NCBI RefSeq assembly: GCF_014193515.1
Contig: NZ_BLXX01000002.1
Coordinates: 1 to 64,000 of the forward strand
From: Geomonas silvestris
GTDB taxonomy: Bacteria; Desulfobacterota; Desulfuromonadia; Geobacterales; Geobacteraceae
Direction: 5' to 3'
DNA length: 64,000 nt
Position 1 is the stretch's first letter. Every line of letters starts with the position of its first letter. Below are positions 50,540 to 59,479 of this stretch, in pieces. The translations under genes and the position numbers were made by a program. Under the pieces are notes generated by a model, which was given only the letters and a program-made list of their open reading frames with translations, was not told the DNA's origin and did not search any database.

Positions 50540-51841
50540 TTACCCCAGCTGGCGCACCGCCTCGACCAGCTCCTCTCGGGTGAGCCCCTGCTTGACGGCT
50601 TCCGCGAAGGGGCCGCTGTCGGCCTGGTAGAGGTCGTAGCGCGGGGTACGCTCCTCGCTCCCCTCCTCTTTCACCAGGCGGTTCGCCACCACGCCGGCCT
50701 TCGAGAGCTGCGGTTGGGCGCAGCAGTTGGGGCAGCCGGAGATGGCCCAGGTCATCCCCTGCGCCGCCGGCCCCATGGCGTCGAGGAGCTCGCCGGAGAT
50801 CTCGCGGGTCGGCGCGAGCCCCATGATGCACTCGTGGTTCCCCGGGCAGACCCGGAAGGTCACCCGCTCGCGCGGGGATTCGGCGGCAAAACCGGCCTCG
50901 CCCAAAAGCTGCAGGGCCAGGGTGCGCTGCTCCGCCGAGACGAGGTGCATCTCGATGTTCTGGTCGCCGGTTACCATGAGCTGGCCGCCGCAGTAGTCGC
51001 GCGCGATGCCGGCCAGGGTGGCCAGGGTATGGCAGCTCAGCTCTCCGGCAAATACGCGCGCCACCAGCCGCGCCTCCTCCTGGGGCACCGGGACGAGGCG
51101 CGCGGAGAGCGTCGGGGCGATGGGGAGCTCGTCAAACACGCCCGGCTGAGCGAAGACCATCTCCCTGAAGGCCTGCTCGCCGATCTGGCGCACAAAGTAC
51201 TTAAGGCGTTTGGGCGGCGGGGTGTTCTCCCGGTAGAGCCGCGCGATGGTCTCGATGAGCGGCAAGAGGCTCTCCTCGGCCACGCCTTCGGCCAGGAGGA
51301 ACCCCGGCTGCGGCTCGCGCCCCAGGCCGCCGGCGCAGTAAACGTCGAAGCGGTTTTTCCCCTCCTCTGATCCGGCGATGACCAGCCCCACGTCCTGGAT
51401 CAGGTGCCGGCCGCTGGCGGTGTCCGCCTCGATCCCGACCTTGAACTTCTTGGGGAGGTTTTCGAAGCGGGGGTTCCCCGTGAAGTGGCGATGGATGCGC
51501 CGCGCCAGTGCCTCGAGCTCGGGCGCCGCTACGTTGGAAAGGGAGCCGCAGACCACGCCGCGCACGGCGCCGCCGCAGGCACCGCGGTTCACCAGGCCGA
51601 CCGAGGCAAGCTGCGCCGCCACCGGCGCCAGGTCCTCCAGGGTAAGCCAGTGCAGCTCGATGCTGCCGCGGGTGGTGAGGTGCACCAGGCCGCGCGCGTA
51701 ACGCTCGGAGATCTGCGCCACCTTGAGCGCCTGGTCCGAGCTGATGATGCCGGCGGCAAGCTTCACCCGCTGCATGTGGAATTCCTTTTGGCGCTGAGGG
51801 TAGATCCCCTCGAGGCGCAGTTTCTGGATGTCGATGGTCAT
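50540..51841 (-). CDS. Siroheme nitrite/sulphite reductase family protein
   Basis: 433 residues. The half-repeats typical of the family are seen, including VHLTTRGSIELHW and RGACGGAVRGVVC. Siroheme/4Fe-4S cysteines lie in CPGNHEC and SGCPNCCAQPQ (a C-x5-C and C-x3-C type pair; the family's exact spacing is C-x5-C...C-x3-C). It is shorter than the assimilatory enzymes, so nitrite or sulphite specificity is open. GGAG lies some 12 bases before the ATG at 51841. No siroheme synthesis genes are adjacent. Confidence 0.85.
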   Translation of the reverse strand: MTIDIQKLRLEGIYPQRQKEFHMQRVKLAAGIISSDQALKVAQISERYARGLVHLTTRGSIELHWLTLEDLAPVAAQLASVGLVNRGACGGAVRGVVCGSLSNVAAPELEALARRIHRHFTGNPRFENLPKKFKVGIEADTASGRHLIQDVGLVIAGSEEGKNRFDVYCAGGLGREPQPGFLLAEGVAEESLLPLIETIARLYRENTPPPKRLKYFVRQIGEQAFREMVFAQPGVFDELPIAPTLSARLVPVPQEEARLVARVFAGELSCHTLATLAGIARDYCGGQLMVTGDQNIEMHLVSAEQRTLALQLLGEAGFAAESPRERVTFRVCPGNHECIMGLAPTREISGELLDAMGPAAQGMTWAISGCPNCCAQPQLSKAGVVANRLVKEEGSEERTPRYDLYQADSGPFAEAVKQGLTREELVEAVRQLG

Positions 51842-51903
51842 CTGGTTTGCTATCTCCTGTATGCCGCCGTTTTTTTGTTATGCAGGGGGCGTTGCTGCGT
51901 GGG

Positions 51904-52929
51904 TTATTTCAGGAAGTCGAGGAGCTCCGCGATGAAGCGCTCCTTCGCCTCCAGGTGCGGGATGTGCCCCACGTTGGGGAGCTCGACGAGCTTCGCACCG
52001 GGTATCTGGGCGGCGGTCCTGCGGCCGAGTTCGGGGTACTGGCCGGCCTTGGAAAGCAGCTCCTTGGGGAGCCGGGCCTTCCCTACCACGGTCCGGTCCG
52101 ACTGGCCGATCACCAACAGCGTCCGGGCCTTCACCTGGTTGAACTCGTGGCAGACCGGCTGTTCGTAGATCATCTGGTAGGTGAGCGCCGCCGAGAGCGC
52201 CAGGCGCGGGTACTCGCCGCTCAGGCGCTGGCGCAGCGCCGGCATGGCGAAGTACTGCTCGTACTCGGGCTGCCACTTCACGAAGTAGTTCTTGTTGTAG
52301 TTGCGGATCCCCTGCTCGGTCGCGCTCAGCTCAGCCTGGTAGGCGGCCTCCAGGGTCTGGTAGGGAACCAGGGCGCGGTAGTCCTCGAGCCCGATCGGGT
52401 CCTCCAGCACCAGCCTGGTCGCGGTCTGCGGGTACATGAGGGCGAACCGGGTAGCCAGCATGCCGCCCATCGAGTGCCCCACGACCGTCACCTCGTGCAC
52501 CCCGAGCTGGTCCAGCACCTTCTTCGTGTTGGCCGCCAGGAGGTGGAAGCTGTAGTGGATGTCGGGCTTGGAGGACTTGCCGAAGCCGATCTGGTCCGGC
52601 ACCACCACCCGGTAGCCCCGGGCCGAAAGCGCCGCTATGGTGTCCTTCCAGTAGGCCCCGAAGAAGTTCTTGCCGTGCAGAAGCAGCACCGTCTTGCCGT
52701 CGTCCTTGCCGGCTGCGGGCTTCACGTCCATGAACGCCATCCTCAAGTCCTGCCCCTCGATGCTGATCGGCAGGAACTGTACCGGGTAAGGGTAGTCGTA
52801 CCCTTCGAGGGTGATGGAAAGCGGCTGGAGCTCCTCCGCCGCGGCAGGCGCCGGAAGTGCCGCACCGGCTACGGCCAGCGCCGCGGCCAGAAACACGGGG
52901 AACACGAGGTTAGCTTTCAAAGAGTTCAT
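51904..52929 (-). CDS. Exported alpha/beta hydrolase
   Basis: 341 residues with a signal peptide (to about AAAEE, residue 32). Fold motifs: oxyanion loop LLLHGKNFFG, nucleophile elbow GHSMGG with Ser153, acidic residue in VIGQSDRTVVG and His in NVGHIPHLE. The spacing is typical for esterases/lipases. Substrate unknown. It lies 62 bases downstream of the next gene's end and ten before the CopD gene, so it may share transcription with the CopD protein. Confidence 0.85.
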   Translation of the reverse strand: MNSLKANLVFPVFLAAALAVAGAALPAPAAAEELQPLSITLEGYDYPYPVQFLPISIEGQDLRMAFMDVKPAAGKDDGKTVLLLHGKNFFGAYWKDTIAALSARGYRVVVPDQIGFGKSSKPDIHYSFHLLAANTKKVLDQLGVHEVTVVGHSMGGMLATRFALMYPQTATRLVLEDPIGLEDYRALVPYQTLEAAYQAELSATEQGIRNYNKNYFVKWQPEYEQYFAMPALRQRLSGEYPRLALSAALTYQMIYEQPVCHEFNQVKARTLLVIGQSDRTVVGKARLPKELLSKAGQYPELGRRTAAQIPGAKLVELPNVGHIPHLEAKERFIAELLDFLK

Positions 52930-52938
52930 ACAGTCTCC

Positions 52939-53853
52939 TTACCACCAGCGCCAAAGCGCCAGCACGAGGACGATCAAAAAGACGATAGTCAGGTTCATGT
53001 AGGCCATGAAGAAGAACACCCGCTCGTGCAGCGGGGCCTTGCGCTCCCCCTCGGCGACCAGGGTCCCGACCTCGGGGAGCCCCAGCACCTTGTCCTCTCC
53101 GTGCGGCGCCAGGTCCAGGGCCTGGGTCAGATCCATCCCCGCGTTGTGCCGCCCCATGTGCGCCCCCTGCTTCCAGAGCCGGCTCGCGGTGGCGTCGTAG
53201 ATCTTCCCGTGGTAGGCGAAGTAGGCGGGGCGCCCTTCCTTGCCGTCGTAGCTCGCCAACTGCTCGGCGCTGAGCTCTCCCCCCGCGGGGAGATCCGCAT
53301 CACCGCTGCGTTTCTTCGCCTTCAGCTTGGGGCCGATCACCGCCACCACGTAGGCCGCGGTGAGCACCATGACCAGGTAGAGGGAGACCTTCACCAGAAG
53401 CAGGATCCCGAAGCGGGTGTGCAGGAGGGTGTCCAGGGAATCGACCCGGAACCAGGTGAGCACCGCGCCGGTCAGCGCCATGACCGCCATCGACAGTACG
53501 CCGACGCGCACCTCGCCGCGCGGCAGTCCGCCCGCCGCGTAGGCCGGCTTTAAGACCAGGTGCACGTAGAGGATGGTGCCGAACCAGAGGATGGCGGTCA
53601 AAAGGTGCAGGTACCCCGCGACGAAGCGGATGCCCTTGGTAACCGGCGACGCCTGGTCCGGTGCGGCCTTGGCGCTGAGCGTCGCGGCAAACTCTTTGCC
53701 GGCAGCGGTCAGTTCGCCACCGCCACCCGGGTCGAGGTGGCAGGCGGCGCAGGCCTTGCCGGTCTGTTTGGCGTAGGCTTCGGTGGCGTGAGCGGCCAGG
53801 GGGTGGCAGTACAGCACAAGAAGGAATAAAGCACAAGTCCATAGAGTTTTCAT
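52939..53853 (-). CDS. Fusion of c-type cytochrome motif, CopD-like membrane domain and cytochrome b5-like domain
   Basis: 304 residues. A signal peptide (MKTLWTCALFLLVLYCHPLAAHA) is followed by a short periplasmic c-type cytochrome segment with CAACH (Cys-x2-Cys-His) and a Gly-rich DPGGGGEL loop. Four membrane helices follow (YLHLLTAILWFGTILYVHLV; VLSMAVMALTGAVLTWF and others), as in the CopD family. A 75-residue cytochrome b5-like domain (YFAYHGKIYDATASRLW; HMGRHNAGMDLTQAL; APHGED) precedes a last helix (YMNLTIVFLIVLVLALWRWW). The start at 53853 is preferred because of the signal peptide, but no ribosome site precedes it. Electron transfer is inferred. Confidence 0.8.
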   Translation of the reverse strand: MKTLWTCALFLLVLYCHPLAAHATEAYAKQTGKACAACHLDPGGGGELTAAGKEFAATLSAKAAPDQASPVTKGIRFVAGYLHLLTAILWFGTILYVHLVLKPAYAAGGLPRGEVRVGVLSMAVMALTGAVLTWFRVDSLDTLLHTRFGILLLVKVSLYLVMVLTAAYVVAVIGPKLKAKKRSGDADLPAGGELSAEQLASYDGKEGRPAYFAYHGKIYDATASRLWKQGAHMGRHNAGMDLTQALDLAPHGEDKVLGLPEVGTLVAEGERKAPLHERVFFFMAYMNLTIVFLIVLVLALWRWW

Positions 53854-54111
53854 GGGGGAAGATATACCGTTTACGGATCCGAAAGTCAAACGTGTCGCGG
53901 TCTGGATGGAGCGGCCGCCATTGAGCAAAGAACGGGAGGTTCACTGTCTCCAGGTAGTGCCAGATTCTGTAGCCCTGCAGCCTACACCATTGAAAACAGT
54001 ATGCATACCCGGTACAATGTCTTTTTTGTCGCATCGGCTGCCTTCCCAGATTGCAGCGACCTGCTGCGCCGATGCGCTTCTCCACACCAGATACCTGACG
54101 AGGACCCTGCC

Positions 54112-56754
54112 ATGCACGATATCCAGCACCGGACCATTCACCAGAAAGATTACAGCGTCCCCGATTACCTGATCGACACCGTAGAGCTGGACTTCGACCT
54201 GGCGCCCGAGTGCACCCGGGTGGTCTCGCGCCTGACCCTGCACCTGAACCACGACACCTGCGCGGGGCAGCACCCGCTTGTCCTGGACGGCGACGACCTG
54301 AAACTCACGAGCCTCAAGCTGGACGGGGTGGAACTCCCCCCGGAGCACTACCGGCTCGGCGAGAAGCAGCTCGTTATCCCCGACCTCCCCGAGCGCTGCA
54401 CCCTGGAGATCGGTACCGAGATCAACCCGGCGGCCAACAGCGCCCTCTCCGGCCTCTACGCCTCGGGCCCCATGCTCTGCACCCAGTGCGAGGCCGAAGG
54501 GTTCCGGCGCATCACCTACTTCCTGGACCGCCCCGACGTGATGGCGGTCTACACCGTGACGCTCAAGGCGGATAAGGCGAGCTGCCCGGTCCTTTTGGCC
54601 AACGGCAACCGCACCGCGCACGGGGAGCTCCCCGACGGGCGGCACTTCGCCACCTGGCACGACCCCTTCAAGAAGCCGAGCTACCTCTTCGCGCTGGTGG
54701 CGGGGGACCTGGTGCACAAGGCCGGGACCTTCACCACCTGCTCCGGCCGCACCGTGAACCTGGAGATCTACGTCGAGGAGAAGAACCGGGACAAGTGCGA
54801 CCACGCCCTCATCTCCCTGAAGCGCGCCATGCAGTGGGACGAGGAGGAGTTCGGCCGCGAGTACGACCTGGACACCTACATGGTCGTCGCCGTGGACGAC
54901 TTCAACATGGGGGCCATGGAGAACAAGGGGCTCAACATCTTCAACTCGCGCTACGTGCTGGCGAGCCCGGAAAGCGCCACCGACCTCGACTACCAGGCTA
55001 TCGAGGAGGTGATCGGCCACGAGTACTTCCACAACTGGACCGGCAACCGGATCACCTGCCGCGACTGGTTCCAGCTCTCCCTCAAGGAGGGGCTCACCAT
55101 CTACCGTGACCAGGAGTTCTCCGCCGACATGCAGTCGCGCCCGGTGAAGCGGATCGAGGACGTGAAGCTTCTGAGGAGCTCGCAGTTCGCCGAGGATGCC
55201 GGTCCGCTCGCCCACCCGGTGCGCCCGGAGAGTTACGTGGAGATCAACAACTTCTACAGCATGACCGTCTACCACAAGGGGGGCGAGGTGATCCGCATGC
55301 TGCGCACCCTTTTGGGGAAGGAGGGGTTCCGCCGCGGGATGGACCTCTACTTCGAGCGCCACGACGGGCAGGCGGTCCGGGTCGACGAGTTCGTCCAGGC
55401 GATGGCCGACGCCGGCGGGCGCGACCTCACCCAGTTCATGCGCTGGTACGACCAGGCCGGCACCCCGGTTCTGACCGTCTCCGACAGCTACGACGAGGCG
55501 GCCCGAAGCTACACCCTGACCGTCAGCCAGAGCTGCCCCGCCACACCCGGCCAGCCCGAGAAACTCCCCTTCCACCTCCCCTTGGCCCTGGGCCTTTTGG
55601 AGCGCGACGGCCGCGAGATCCCGCTGCGCCTTGACGGCGAGGCGGCCCCCGTCGGCACCAGCCGCGTGCTGGAGGTGACCGAGGCTACCCAGAGCTTCCG
55701 CTTCCTCGAGGTCCCCTCCCGGCCGGTCCCCTCGCTGTTGCGCAACTTCTCGGCCCCGGTCAAGGTGCAGTACCCCTACGCGGACGAGGACCTGATGCTC
55801 CTCATGGCGCAGGACATCGACCCCTTCCAGCGCTGGGAGGCCGGGCAGATCCAGGCGGTGAAGCTCATCTGCGGGCTGGTAGCCGACATCCAGACGGGGC
55901 GCCCGCTTGCCGTGAGCGAACCGTTTGTCGCCGCCTTCGGGAAGCTTTTGGCCGACCTGGACCAGGACAGCGCGTTTCTTGCCGAGGCGCTCACCCTTCC
56001 GGCGGAGAGCTACCTGGCCGAGCAGCTGGAGGTGATCGATCCCGAGGCGATCCACCAGGCCCGCGAGTTCGTGCGCGTAACCCTGGGCGAGCGGCATTGG
56101 GACCTCTTCCTGGCCGCCCGCGCGAAGTGCGCGCCGCGGGAGCCCTACCACCCCGACGACGGACTCTCCGGGTGCCGGAAGCTCAAGAACCTCTGCCTCG
56201 CCTACCTGATGGCAACCGGGAAAAAGGAGGCGATCGAACTGGGGATGCAGCAGTTCGAAGGCGCCGACAACATGACCGACAGCCTGGGCGCGCTCTCGCC
56301 GCTTACCAACTGCGACTGCCCGGAGCGCGACCAGGCGCTCGCTGCCTTCTACCAGTGCTGGCATGGGGACCGCGGGGTGATCGACAAGTGGTTCACCCTG
56401 CAGGCGACCTCCCGGCTCCCCGGCACGCTTTCCGAGGTGCTCGCGCTCCTCGAGCATCCCGATTTCGACCTGCGCAACCCGAACCGGGCCCGCTCGCTGA
56501 TCGGGGCCTTCAGCCAGTCGAACCAGGTCCGCTTCCACGAGAAAAGCGGGGCGGGCTACCGCTTCCTCGCCGACCAGATCCTCAGGTTGAACAGCATCAA
56601 CCCGCAGATCGCGGCGCGCCTGCTCACCCCCTTCAGCCGCTGGCGGCGCTTCGACCCGGTCCGGCAGGAGCTCATGAAACAGGAGCTTACGCGCATCCTC
56701 GCGGAGCCGGGACTGGCGCGCGACGTGTACGAGCTGGCGGCAAAGAGTCTTTAA
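54112..56754 (+). CDS. pepN: Aminopeptidase N
   Basis: 880 residues, normal for the E. coli type M1 enzyme. GAMEN (exopeptidase motif), the zinc site HEYFH with H303, E304 and H307, and E326 in LKEGLT are all present. It removes N-terminal residues from peptides in the cytoplasm; no signal peptide. GAGGA lies before the ATG at 54112; an in-frame ATG at 54001 gives a non-homologous extension. Confidence 0.93.
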   Translation: MHDIQHRTIHQKDYSVPDYLIDTVELDFDLAPECTRVVSRLTLHLNHDTCAGQHPLVLDGDDLKLTSLKLDGVELPPEHYRLGEKQLVIPDLPERCTLEIGTEINPAANSALSGLYASGPMLCTQCEAEGFRRITYFLDRPDVMAVYTVTLKADKASCPVLLANGNRTAHGELPDGRHFATWHDPFKKPSYLFALVAGDLVHKAGTFTTCSGRTVNLEIYVEEKNRDKCDHALISLKRAMQWDEEEFGREYDLDTYMVVAVDDFNMGAMENKGLNIFNSRYVLASPESATDLDYQAIEEVIGHEYFHNWTGNRITCRDWFQLSLKEGLTIYRDQEFSADMQSRPVKRIEDVKLLRSSQFAEDAGPLAHPVRPESYVEINNFYSMTVYHKGGEVIRMLRTLLGKEGFRRGMDLYFERHDGQAVRVDEFVQAMADAGGRDLTQFMRWYDQAGTPVLTVSDSYDEAARSYTLTVSQSCPATPGQPEKLPFHLPLALGLLERDGREIPLRLDGEAAPVGTSRVLEVTEATQSFRFLEVPSRPVPSLLRNFSAPVKVQYPYADEDLMLLMAQDIDPFQRWEAGQIQAVKLICGLVADIQTGRPLAVSEPFVAAFGKLLADLDQDSAFLAEALTLPAESYLAEQLEVIDPEAIHQAREFVRVTLGERHWDLFLAARAKCAPREPYHPDDGLSGCRKLKNLCLAYLMATGKKEAIELGMQQFEGADNMTDSLGALSPLTNCDCPERDQALAAFYQCWHGDRGVIDKWFTLQATSRLPGTLSEVLALLEHPDFDLRNPNRARSLIGAFSQSNQVRFHEKSGAGYRFLADQILRLNSINPQIAARLLTPFSRWRRFDPVRQELMKQELTRILAEPGLARDVYELAAKSL

Positions 56755-56796
56755 ACGGTGGCCTTAGGCGTGAGCTAGCGGCGGGAAAGAAGGAGC

Positions 56797-57705
56797 ATGG
56801 AGAATTTCGTACTGATCGGCGTGTTTGTCCTGCTGGGGATGCTGTTCCAGCGCCTGGAGGCGTTTCCCAAGGACACCCCGCAGGTCCTGAACATGTTTGC
56901 CATCTACGTGTCGATGCCGGCGCTCATCCTGCTCAAGGTGCCGGAGATCGTCCTGAGCCCTGCGGCCTTGGTGCCGCTTCTGGTGCCGTGGGGGATGCTG
57001 GCATTCTCGGCGGGGCTCGTGCTCCTGGCGGCGCGCATCTGGGGCTGGCCGCGCGAAATGGTGGGGGTGCTGCTGCTCGCCGTCCCGATGGGGAACACGG
57101 CATTTCTCGGGATCCCGATGGTGCAGGCCTTCTTCGGGCCGGCGGGATTGCCGCATCTCATCATCTACGACGAACTGGGGACCATGCTCATCTTCACGAG
57201 CTACGGCTCGGTGATCCTCACCCTTTTCGGCAAGGAGGGGAAGCTCGACGTCGGGGGGATCGTGCGCCGCCTGGTGCTGTTCCCGCCCGCCATCGCCCTG
57301 GTGCTCGGCTTTGCCGTACGCTGCTGGCCCTACCCGCCGGCGCTCTCCCGGGGGCTGCACAACGTCTCGCTCTCGCTGGTCCCCCTGGTGATGACGGCGA
57401 TCGGCTTCCAGCTCCGCTTCAGGCTGCGCCCCAAGGTCTTCGCCCCGCTCTGCGCCGGGCTCGCCATCAAGCTCCTCATCGCCCCCCTTACCGCCCTCGC
57501 GCTGGGCCGCATCCTGGGTGCCGCCGGGCCGGCCTTCGAGGTCTCGGTGCTGGAGGCGGGGATGCCCCCCATGGTTACCGCCGCGGCGCTGGCCGTCGTT
57601 GCCGGCATGGACGCCGAACTTTCGGTCGCCCTGGTGGGAGCCGGCATCCTGCTCGCCTTCGGCACCGTCCCGCTGGTCTACACCCTCATCCACCTCACCC
57701 GCTGA
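56797..57705 (+). CDS. AEC-family transporter (auxin efflux carrier-like)
   Basis: 302 residues with about ten hydrophobic segments. The N-terminal half starts ENFVLIGVFVLLGMLFQRL and NMFAIYVSMPALILLKVPE; the C-terminal half repeats it (MPPMVTAAALAVVAG). Such carriers export organic acids in bacteria. AAGGAGC lies just before the ATG. It follows pepN by 42 bases, on the same strand, and a palindromic repeat follows it. Confidence 0.85.
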   Translation: MENFVLIGVFVLLGMLFQRLEAFPKDTPQVLNMFAIYVSMPALILLKVPEIVLSPAALVPLLVPWGMLAFSAGLVLLAARIWGWPREMVGVLLLAVPMGNTAFLGIPMVQAFFGPAGLPHLIIYDELGTMLIFTSYGSVILTLFGKEGKLDVGGIVRRLVLFPPAIALVLGFAVRCWPYPPALSRGLHNVSLSLVPLVMTAIGFQLRFRLRPKVFAPLCAGLAIKLLIAPLTALALGRILGAAGPAFEVSVLEAGMPPMVTAAALAVVAGMDAELSVALVGAGILLAFGTVPLVYTLIHLTR

Positions 57706-57715
57706 GCGGCTTAGC

Positions 57716-57765
57716 CCCCCCGCCCCTCTCCCTCGCCCCTAGGGAGAGGGGCGGGGTGAGGGAGG
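57716..57765. repeat. Palindromic repeat of the CCCTCTCC type
   Basis: CCGCCCCTCTCCCT, loop CGCCCCT, AGGGAGAGGGGCGG: a strong perfect stem between two convergent genes. Its base pattern matches related palindromes near 11827 and 41690. It could also act as a bidirectional transcription stop, though it lacks T-runs. Confidence 0.65.
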
Positions 57766-57804
57766 CCGGTTCCCCTGTGCATCCCCGACCGGCGCGACGT
57801 CCCG

Positions 57805-58872
57805 TCAAAACCAGCGCTTTTTCCTGAAGTAGTAAAGCATCCCCGCCACCACGACCGCCATGAAGATCAGCACCGCCGGGTAGCCGTAGCGCCACTCCAG
57901 TTCGGGCATGTGCTTGAAGTTCATCCCGTAGAGACCGACGATGAAGGAGAGCGGCATGAAGATGGTGGCGATGATGGTGAGGACCTTCATCACCTGATTG
58001 AGCCGGTTACTGACGCTGGTCAGGTAGATGTCGAGCATCCCCGAGAGCATGTCGCGCAGGGTCTCCATGGTGTCGACCACCTGGACCGTGTGGTCGTAGA
58101 GGTCCCTCAGGTAGATGATGTTCTCTTCCAGGATGAGCGGTGACTCGCGGCGCTGCAGGCGCCCCACCACCTCCCTGAGCGGCCAGACCGCCTTGTGCAG
58201 AAAGAGCATCTCGCGCTTCATCTGGTAGATCGCCTGGACCGTCCCCTCGTCGGGGTTGGCGATCAGTTCGTCCTCGAGGGTCTCCATGCGCTCGGCGATC
58301 TTCTCCAGGATCAGGAAGTAGTTGTCCACGATGAGGTCCAAAAGGGCGTGCAGCAGGTAGTCCGGGCCGGTTTGGCGCAGCCTCCCCTTGTCGTTTTTCA
58401 GGCGCAGCCTCACCGGCTCGAAGACGTCCCCCTCGAGCCCCTCCTGGAAGGAGATCAGGAAGTTTTCCCCCAGGACGATGCTCATCTGCTCGGCCTGCAG
58501 CTGCCCGCTCGCCTCGTTGAGGCGCAGCATCTTCAAGACCACGTACAGGTACTCCCCGTAGTCCTCCGCCTTGGGGCGCTGGTCGGTGGCCAGGATGTCC
58601 TCCAGGACCAGCGGATGGATCTTGAAGCACTCCCCGAAATGCTGCAGCACCTCGACCTGCGAGACCCCCTCCACGTTGATCCAGGTGACGCTCGGGGCGG
58701 GTTTGGGAAGGGAGCACTGGAGCAGCGAGTCGAGCTTGCGCTGTTCGAGGTGGTCGGCACCGTACTCGATGAGCTCCACCGCAGTGCTCCCCGGTCGGGG
58801 GGTGCCGAGGTGCACCAGGGTTCCCGGCGCCAGACCGATCTTTTTGGAGCGTTTCTTCACCAGGCGCGACAT
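57805..58872 (-). CDS. corA: CorA-family magnesium/cobalt channel
   Basis: 355 residues. The long N-terminal cytoplasmic domain is followed by two membrane helices at the end and the defining GMN motif in VGLYGMNFKHMPELEW, between them. Five such chains form a divalent-cation channel. The second helix ends in the basic RKKRWF. Length is normal. No operon partner. Confidence 0.93.
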   Translation of the reverse strand: MSRLVKKRSKKIGLAPGTLVHLGTPRPGSTAVELIEYGADHLEQRKLDSLLQCSLPKPAPSVTWINVEGVSQVEVLQHFGECFKIHPLVLEDILATDQRPKAEDYGEYLYVVLKMLRLNEASGQLQAEQMSIVLGENFLISFQEGLEGDVFEPVRLRLKNDKGRLRQTGPDYLLHALLDLIVDNYFLILEKIAERMETLEDELIANPDEGTVQAIYQMKREMLFLHKAVWPLREVVGRLQRRESPLILEENIIYLRDLYDHTVQVVDTMETLRDMLSGMLDIYLTSVSNRLNQVMKVLTIIATIFMPLSFIVGLYGMNFKHMPELEWRYGYPAVLIFMAVVVAGMLYYFRKKRWF

Positions 58873-58909
58873 GCGTCCCCTCCCGTGCGGCGGTTCTCTT
58901 GCCGCGGGG

Positions 58910-59386
58910 TCACCCCTGCACCCCGGCGAGCCTCAGGATCAGGTCCCAGGCCTCCGCGCTCACCGGCTGGATGGAGAGCCGGCTGCGGTTTAAAAGCGGC
59001 AGCTGGGCCAGTTCCGGGATCTCCTTCAGCTCGTTCAAGGTCACTGGGCGCGGGAGCTCGCTCACGAAACGGACATCCACCATGAACCAGACCGGCTTTT
59101 CCGGCGTGGAGCGCGGATCGAAGTAGTTACTCTGCGGGTCCCAGGCGACGAAGTCCGGGTACCCTTCCCGCACCACTTGGGCGATCCCGACGATGGCGGG
59201 CTCCGGGATGTTGCTGTGGTAGAAGAAGACCAGGTCGCCCACCTTGATCTCGTCGCGCAGGAAGTTGCGCGCCTGGAAGTTGCGCACCCCGTCCCAGTGC
59301 TCGGTGGCATCGGGGCGGTTTTTCAGGTCACTGAGGGAAAAGCTGGATGGTTCGGATTTGAAGAGCCAGTAGCGCGGTGCGGACAT
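58910..59386 (-). CDS. EVE-domain protein
   Basis: 158 residues. It begins RYWLFKSEPSSFSLSDL and contains the EVE marks WDGVRNFQARNFLRDEIKVGDLVFFYHSN and the ending W-rich PELAQLPLLNRSRLSIQPVS. The fold resembles YTH/PUA-type readers of modified bases. AAGGAGG precedes the ATG at 59386. The neighbours are CorA and PolX; no modification system is nearby. Confidence 0.88.
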   Translation of the reverse strand: MSAPRYWLFKSEPSSFSLSDLKNRPDATEHWDGVRNFQARNFLRDEIKVGDLVFFYHSNIPEPAIVGIAQVVREGYPDFVAWDPQSNYFDPRSTPEKPVWFMVDVRFVSELPRPVTLNELKEIPELAQLPLLNRSRLSIQPVSAEAWDLILRLAGVQG

Positions 59387-59479
59387 GAGACCTCCTTGGA
59401 AAGGGCTGCACTTCCTGCAGCAGTTCATAGCAGCTTTAGGGAAAAAGTTGAACCGTTTTCCTGCGGCTAGCGAGGGCGC

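Noticed and set aside
53941..56538. An 865-codon minus-strand frame opposite aminopeptidase N
   Set aside because: Shadow of pepN; the plus strand carries the GAMEN and HEXXH sites.
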